A stretch of 23,064 nucleotides of DNA, taken from the NCBI GenBank assembly GCA_018369015.1, contig JAGZDD010000050.1, forward strand, positions 1 through 23,064, in the 5' to 3' direction. The notes below the pieces were generated by a model. The model searched no databases, was not told the DNA's origin, and was given only the letters and a program-made list of their open reading frames with translations. A program made the translations under genes and the position numbers. Positions within the stretch are counted from its first letter, which is position 1. The number at the start of each line of letters is the position of its first letter. This DNA is from Clostridiales bacterium (GTDB taxonomy: Bacteria > Bacillota > Clostridia > Lachnospirales > Lachnospiraceae). This document shows, piece by piece, positions 21,701 to 23,064 of this stretch.

Positions 21701-22969
21701 TCACCGGTCAGAAATCCCCCTGTACTGATTCGGTGATTTTCCCGTAAGCTTCTTAAAAAGAGTGCTGAAATAATTAGCATTTTCCAACCCAACCATGGCT
21801 GCGATCTCATTAATCTTAAGGTCACTGTTTTTTAAAAGATCCTTTGCCTTATTAATACGCGCAAAATTAACGTAATTTGTAAAGCTTTGTCCTGCTTCCT
21901 TTTTAAATACATGAGAAAAATAGCTTTCACTCATATTGACTACGGAAGCTACATTAGATACTGTAAGCTCCCGGTCAAGATGGTCATAAATATATTTTTC
22001 AATATAAGCGATTTCTTCCCGCATATTATCTGTATAAAAATTTAACTTTCCATAATCGCAGGGCAGGCGCCCGTACATACGCCTGCGCATATTTCCTGCA
22101 ATTTCCTGAAGATCCTCAATTCCACAGCAATGCTCCCCCACATAACCGCTAATCCCTGCTCCGGCATAGCGTTTTATATACAATGCAATATGTTCAAATA
22201 ACCGTTTTAAATCTGCCGTAGAATAATTATTTTCCTCCGTCTGGAGAACAACGATAAAATCCCCGTTTGTATAATTAAAAACATCTGCCGCCATCGATTC
22301 ATCTACTGCTTTATAAATAATATCCTCTACGGAGGCTTTTAAAATTCCTTCCGAACCCTGACCAGCCTTAATATTTTCATAGTCATCAATGCTTACATAT
22401 AAAAGTGTATAGAGCTTATCAAAGGTAACATTTAATTTAAGTATTTTAGAAAATTCTTCGATATATTCCCGGGTATTGACCACATTTCCCTTAATGGCGT
22501 CACTGATAAAGGAGCGTTTAAGGTTAGAAACATTTTTTGACACAAATGTATTCATCCGCTCGTTTGCTTCCTTCTTTGACCTTTTCTTAATGGCCTCCAT
22601 TTTCTCCGATACTTCGTTCAGAGTTTTTAACAGCTTCTCCGGACTTGACGCAAGCTTAAAAATATAATCGTCCGCGCCAAGCTTCATAGCCTCCCTCACA
22701 TTATCAAAATCATTATAACTGCTCAAAACGATAAAATGTATATCCGGCCATTGTTCCCGGCAAATACGTATCAGCTCGAAGCCATCCATGCCGTCCATTT
22801 TTAAATCTGTCAAAACAATATCCGGCTGCTCCTTCTCAATTTTTTCCAACGCCTCTCTGCCGTCAGCCGCCTCGTCACAGATGATATAGCCATATTCTTC
22901 CCAATTTAAAAAGGATTTTAACCCCACCCTCACGAGAATTTCATCCTCTACGATCATAATTTTTCTCAT
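21701..22969 (-). CDS. YesN-type response regulator (receiver + AraC DNA-binding domain)
   Basis: A 422-residue transcription regulator. The receiver domain (1-120) has the acidic pair E8-D9, phospho-acceptor Asp55 (VLTDLKMDGMDG), Ser83/Ser84 and Lys105; the usual K-P is K-L here. A middle region (about 130-310) of unclear fold includes a predicted coiled helix (KLLKTLNEVSEKMEAIKKRSKKEANERM). The C-terminal AraC domain (about 318-418) carries two helix-turn-helix units, with LTVSNVASVVNMSESYFSHVFKK and INEIAAMVGLENANYFSTLFKK split across them. I start at the ATG at 22969 (MRKIMIVEDE) because AGGAGGAG lies just before it. Such regulators usually activate adjacent sugar ABC operons, here the one starting at 20075. 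Confidence 0.95.
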   Translation of the reverse strand: MRKIMIVEDEILVRVGLKSFLNWEEYGYIICDEAADGREALEKIEKEQPDIVLTDLKMDGMDGFELIRICREQWPDIHFIVLSSYNDFDNVREAMKLGADDYIFKLASSPEKLLKTLNEVSEKMEAIKKRSKKEANERMNTFVSKNVSNLKRSFISDAIKGNVVNTREYIEEFSKILKLNVTFDKLYTLLYVSIDDYENIKAGQGSEGILKASVEDIIYKAVDESMAADVFNYTNGDFIVVLQTEENNYSTADLKRLFEHIALYIKRYAGAGISGYVGEHCCGIEDLQEIAGNMRRRMYGRLPCDYGKLNFYTDNMREEIAYIEKYIYDHLDRELTVSNVASVVNMSESYFSHVFKKEAGQSFTNYVNFARINKAKDLLKNSDLKINEIAAMVGLENANYFSTLFKKLTGKSPNQYRGISDR

Positions 22970-23021
22970 AAATCCTTCTCCTCCTACTGACTGGTAACTG
23001 CGGCCCCAGTTATATCGCTGG

Positions 23022-23064
23022 CTACTTGCCATGAATAACCGGCATAGTATAAATTACCTTAACC
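23022..23064 (-). CDS. C-terminal end of a probable sensor histidine kinase (partial)
   Basis: The last 13 codons before a TAG at 23022 read VKVIYTMPVIHGK, running off the window edge. Sensor kinases of the YesM type commonly end with a strand of this kind (V-x-x-x-x-P-V/I) after their ATPase domain, and a kinase gene directly upstream of a YesN-type regulator is the usual order. The gap to the regulator is 52 bases and holds its ribosome-binding site. The assignment rests on very little sequence plus context. Confidence 0.5.
   Translation of the reverse strand, partial: VKVIYTMPVIHGK

Overview
The window looks like a chromosomal segment of a gut-type Clostridia, most likely a Lachnospiraceae relative. 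This is inferred from low-to-moderate GC genes with strong AGGAGG ribosome-binding sites, a CUT1 sugar ABC system without its own ATPase, a YesN-type AraC response regulator, and a (G)PQTG-anchored surface protein carrying CxxC modules. I could run no database search.

Layout. 19-2249 (minus): an M24 (Xaa-Pro peptidase/creatinase fold) protein that has lost canonical metal ligands, preceded by proC. 2250-2976: a divergent promoter region and a long structured leader containing a 38-codon leader ORF, an intrinsic terminator and three more hairpins. 2977-6647 (plus): a heterodimeric ABC exporter pair with one degenerate ATP site, closed by a strong terminator. 6750-10358 (minus): a 1202-residue cell-wall-anchored modular protein. 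10359-11181: no convincing gene, but dense structure: a long hairpin in the surface-gene leader, several further hairpins, a (TGTA)15 microsatellite directly after a promoter-like sequence, and a terminator. 11182-11598 (minus): a PhzA/PhzB-family protein, headed by 2.3 copies of an exact 120-bp, hairpin-rich tandem repeat. 11946-20075 (minus): a sugar catabolic operon reading solute-binding protein, two permeases, TIM-barrel isomerase/epimerase, Gfo/Idh/MocA dehydrogenase, PfkB kinase, SIS phosphosugar protein, YjbQ, and a small frameshifted gene. 20269-23064 (minus): a second solute-binding lipoprotein, a response regulator, and the last codons of what is probably the partner histidine kinase.

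Working together. The histidine kinase/response regulator probably senses a sugar-like compound, perhaps through the second binding protein, and activates the transporter/catabolic operon. SBP and permeases import the compound, probably powered by a shared MsmK-type ATPase encoded elsewhere. The isomerase, dehydrogenase, kinase and SIS protein then process it. SIS + PfkB + FrlC-like TIM barrel + ABC importer recalls fructosamine (frl) loci, but the kinase is divergent and the substrate cannot be named.

The best leads for something undescribed are the leader-peptide/terminator region before the ABC exporter, the 120-bp hairpin repeat array, and the structured RNA-like region with the microsatellite upstream of the surface protein.
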